Origin: Bordetella parapertussis
Lineage (GTDB): Bacteria; Pseudomonadota; Gammaproteobacteria; Burkholderiales; Burkholderiaceae_D
Direction of reading: 5' to 3'
Assembly (NCBI GenBank): GCA_945867725.1
Contig: CAMBJI010000079.1
Span: forward strand, 1-8,293
DNA: 8,293 nt
Shown: positions 7,391 to 8,293 of the stretch, piece by piece
How positions within the stretch are numbered: position 1 is the first letter of the stretch
Layout: every line of letters starts with the position of its first letter
Position numbers and translations under genes: made by a program
The notes under the pieces: model-generated
The model's database searches: none
What the model was told of the DNA's origin: nothing
Seen by the model: only the letters and a program-made list of their open reading frames with translations

Positions 7391-7418
7391 CGGCGTCGCG
7401 GCACACGCTGCGACGTCG
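7391..7418 (+). terminator. GC-rich hairpin after aspS, probable terminator
   Basis: CGGCGTCGCGGC (7391-7402) pairs with GCTGCGACGTCG (7407-7418) over 12 base pairs, including two G-U wobbles, closing an ACAC loop. It starts nine bases after the aspS stop. The following CTTCCTCGTTATT is pyrimidine-rich but not a clean U tract, so termination may be partial. It would separate the housekeeping cluster from the ankyrin gene. Confidence 0.55.
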
Positions 7419-7513
7419 CTTCCTCGTTATTCCCCGCCTCGCGTATCGCCAGAGCGACAGTTATCCGCTTTCGGTCAGTGCCTCACATTTTTTCCCGTAA
7501 TCATCGTCATTCG

Positions 7514-7541
7514 GGAACCCATCGGCGTGTTGTTTCACACA
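7514..7541 (+). promoter_or_regulatory. hrp box-like motif upstream of the ankyrin-repeat gene
   Basis: GGAACC (7514-7519), a 15-base spacer, then TCACACA (7535-7541). The HrpL (ECF sigma) consensus is GGAACC-N15/16-CCACNNA; this matches 10 of 11 defined positions, the mismatch being T for C at the first base of the second block. It is on the same strand as the ankyrin gene and ends 75 bases before its ATG, a normal distance for HrpL promoters. I see no good sigma-70 promoter in the 235-base gap. No hrp genes are in the window, so its use is inferred only. Confidence 0.35.
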
Positions 7542-7616
7542 TACAGTCAATACACCATCGCACTAGCCTGCGCTGCCTGATGCTCAATGTTGTTACAACG
7601 ATGGGAATCATTCCTT

Positions 7617-8293
7617 ATGTCCATCCCCGGCCTCAATCCGTCTGTCCCGCCCGCGCAAGATCTGCCTCCCGCACCAACACAAATTCCGCCGCAAGTTGTG
7701 CCCCCCCGCCCCGCTTCGCCCAAGCTGTACAACCGGCCCGCCGGGCAGGGTGGTGTCGGGCCAGAAGATGCGTCATCCGGGCGTGGTTTGAAGCGGGGGC
7801 GTCCGGAAACCGAAGAGGCGGGTATGGACATCGAACCCTCGACGGAGCTTGAGTTTAAGCGGCGACGAGTCGATGCCGGTCCAGCGACACCGGAGCGGTT
7901 GCAGGCATTGATCGATGCGGGAGATGAAGGTGGTCTGCGGGCATTACTTCAGCAAGCTCCCGAACTGCTCAATAAGTCTCACCCACCACCAATTCTTCAT
8001 GGGATGACGCCACTCTGTTATGCGGCCTACAGGGGACTTGAGGCGATGGCGCGCTGTCTCATTGATTGCAATGCGTCAGTGGAGGTAACGTCCCGAGGTA
8101 GCAATACGCCACTGATCTTTGCCTGTAATAGAGGCCATCTAAAGATCGCCCGGATGCTCCATGAGCGTGGCGCAATTTTGACTGCCAAAGATGCCAAGGG
8201 AGCCAATTGTTTACATATTGCTGCCTACACTGGCCGATATGCGGTCGTGGAATGGTTGTTGACTGAGAAAGTACCCATCGACGGGATTAATAA
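7617..8293 (+). CDS. Ankyrin-repeat protein with proline-rich N terminus and NLS-like basic clusters, 3' truncated; candidate secreted effector
   Basis: The frame from ATG 7617 is open to the window end (225 residues seen, no stop). Residues 1-50 are Pro-rich (MSIPGLNPSVPPAQ start, no Asp/Glu before D15). Residues 58-86 are charged, with basic clusters LKRGR (58-62) and KRRR (81-84), the latter fitting a monopartite nuclear localisation pattern. Residues about 91-120 are helical and may be a degenerate first repeat. Ankyrin repeats follow at about 128-159 (GMTPLCYAAYRG), 160-192 (SNTPLIFACNRGHLKIARML) and 193-225 (ANCLHIAAYTGRYAVVEWLL). Ankyrin repeats bind proteins; the partner is unknown. 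The start is favoured by GGGAA at 7603-7607; in-frame ATG 7587 lacks a ribosome site, and an in-frame stop lies at 7578-7580. An hrp box-like motif upstream hints at type III secretion. A cytosolic ankyrin protein is the plain alternative. Confidence 0.85.
   Translation, partial: MSIPGLNPSVPPAQDLPPAPTQIPPQVVPPRPASPKLYNRPAGQGGVGPEDASSGRGLKRGRPETEEAGMDIEPSTELEFKRRRVDAGPATPERLQALIDAGDEGGLRALLQQAPELLNKSHPPPILHGMTPLCYAAYRGLEAMARCLIDCNASVEVTSRGSNTPLIFACNRGHLKIARMLHERGAILTAKDAKGANCLHIAAYTGRYAVVEWLLTEKVPIDGIN

Noticed and set aside
7381..7500. Small frame of 39 codons whose ATG overlaps the aspS stop
   Set aside because: It runs through the GC-rich hairpin, has no recognisable homology and no independent ribosome site; coupling alone is not enough support.
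7470..7514. Two TTCGG motifs considered as a PIP/hrpII box upstream of the ankyrin gene
   Set aside because: They are separated by 35 bases, far from the required 15-16, so the HrpB/HrpX-type box is not met.
7589..7599. Short palindrome GTTGTTACAAC before the ankyrin start
   Set aside because: The 5-base arms around a single base are common by chance and cannot form an RNA hairpin.

Overview
The window looks like the chromosome of a betaproteobacterium, most likely of the order Burkholderiales and possibly near the Oxalobacteraceae. This is inferred from the ubiE-ubiJ-ubiB cluster, the FmdB-like / DUF502 / aspS order and the protein sequences, not from a database search. All recognisable genes lie on the + strand.

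Positions 1-2533 hold the ubiquinone block: the 3' end of ubiE (C-methyltransferase), ubiJ (SCP2-domain accessory factor) and ubiB (ABC1/ADCK-type atypical kinase/ATPase). ubiJ and ubiB overlap by 4 bases (ATGA), so they are probably translationally coupled. ubiJ ends in a Thr/Asn-rich tail encoded by an in-frame 12-bp tandem repeat.

Positions 2534-2915 form a non-coding spacer. It contains an AT-rich imperfect hairpin, a pair of inverted REP-like palindromes (one perfect with a GAAA loop, the other carrying a nested extra palindrome), and a promoter with a perfect TATAAT box. Overlapping palindromes follow in the 5' leader of the next gene.

Positions 2916-4334 encode a sodium:solute symporter family (SSS) permease. 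A perfect 15-bp inverted repeat follows its stop codon.

Positions 4471-7381 form a housekeeping cluster: a small FmdB-type zinc-ribbon protein with an Ala/Thr-rich tail, a DUF502 membrane protein and aspartyl-tRNA synthetase. The synthetase carries residues typical of the non-discriminating type. A GC-rich hairpin follows aspS.

Positions 7617-8293 hold the 5' part of an ankyrin-repeat gene that runs off the window. It is the accessory gene of the region. Its N terminus is proline-rich and free of acidic residues for 14 positions, two basic clusters resemble a eukaryotic nuclear localisation signal, and at least three ankyrin repeats follow. About 75 bases upstream is a near match (10 of 11 defined positions) to the HrpL-type hrp box, GGAACC-N15-TCACACA. 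Together these suggest a type III secreted, host-directed effector. That is the most interesting hypothesis in the window, but it is inference and unproven.
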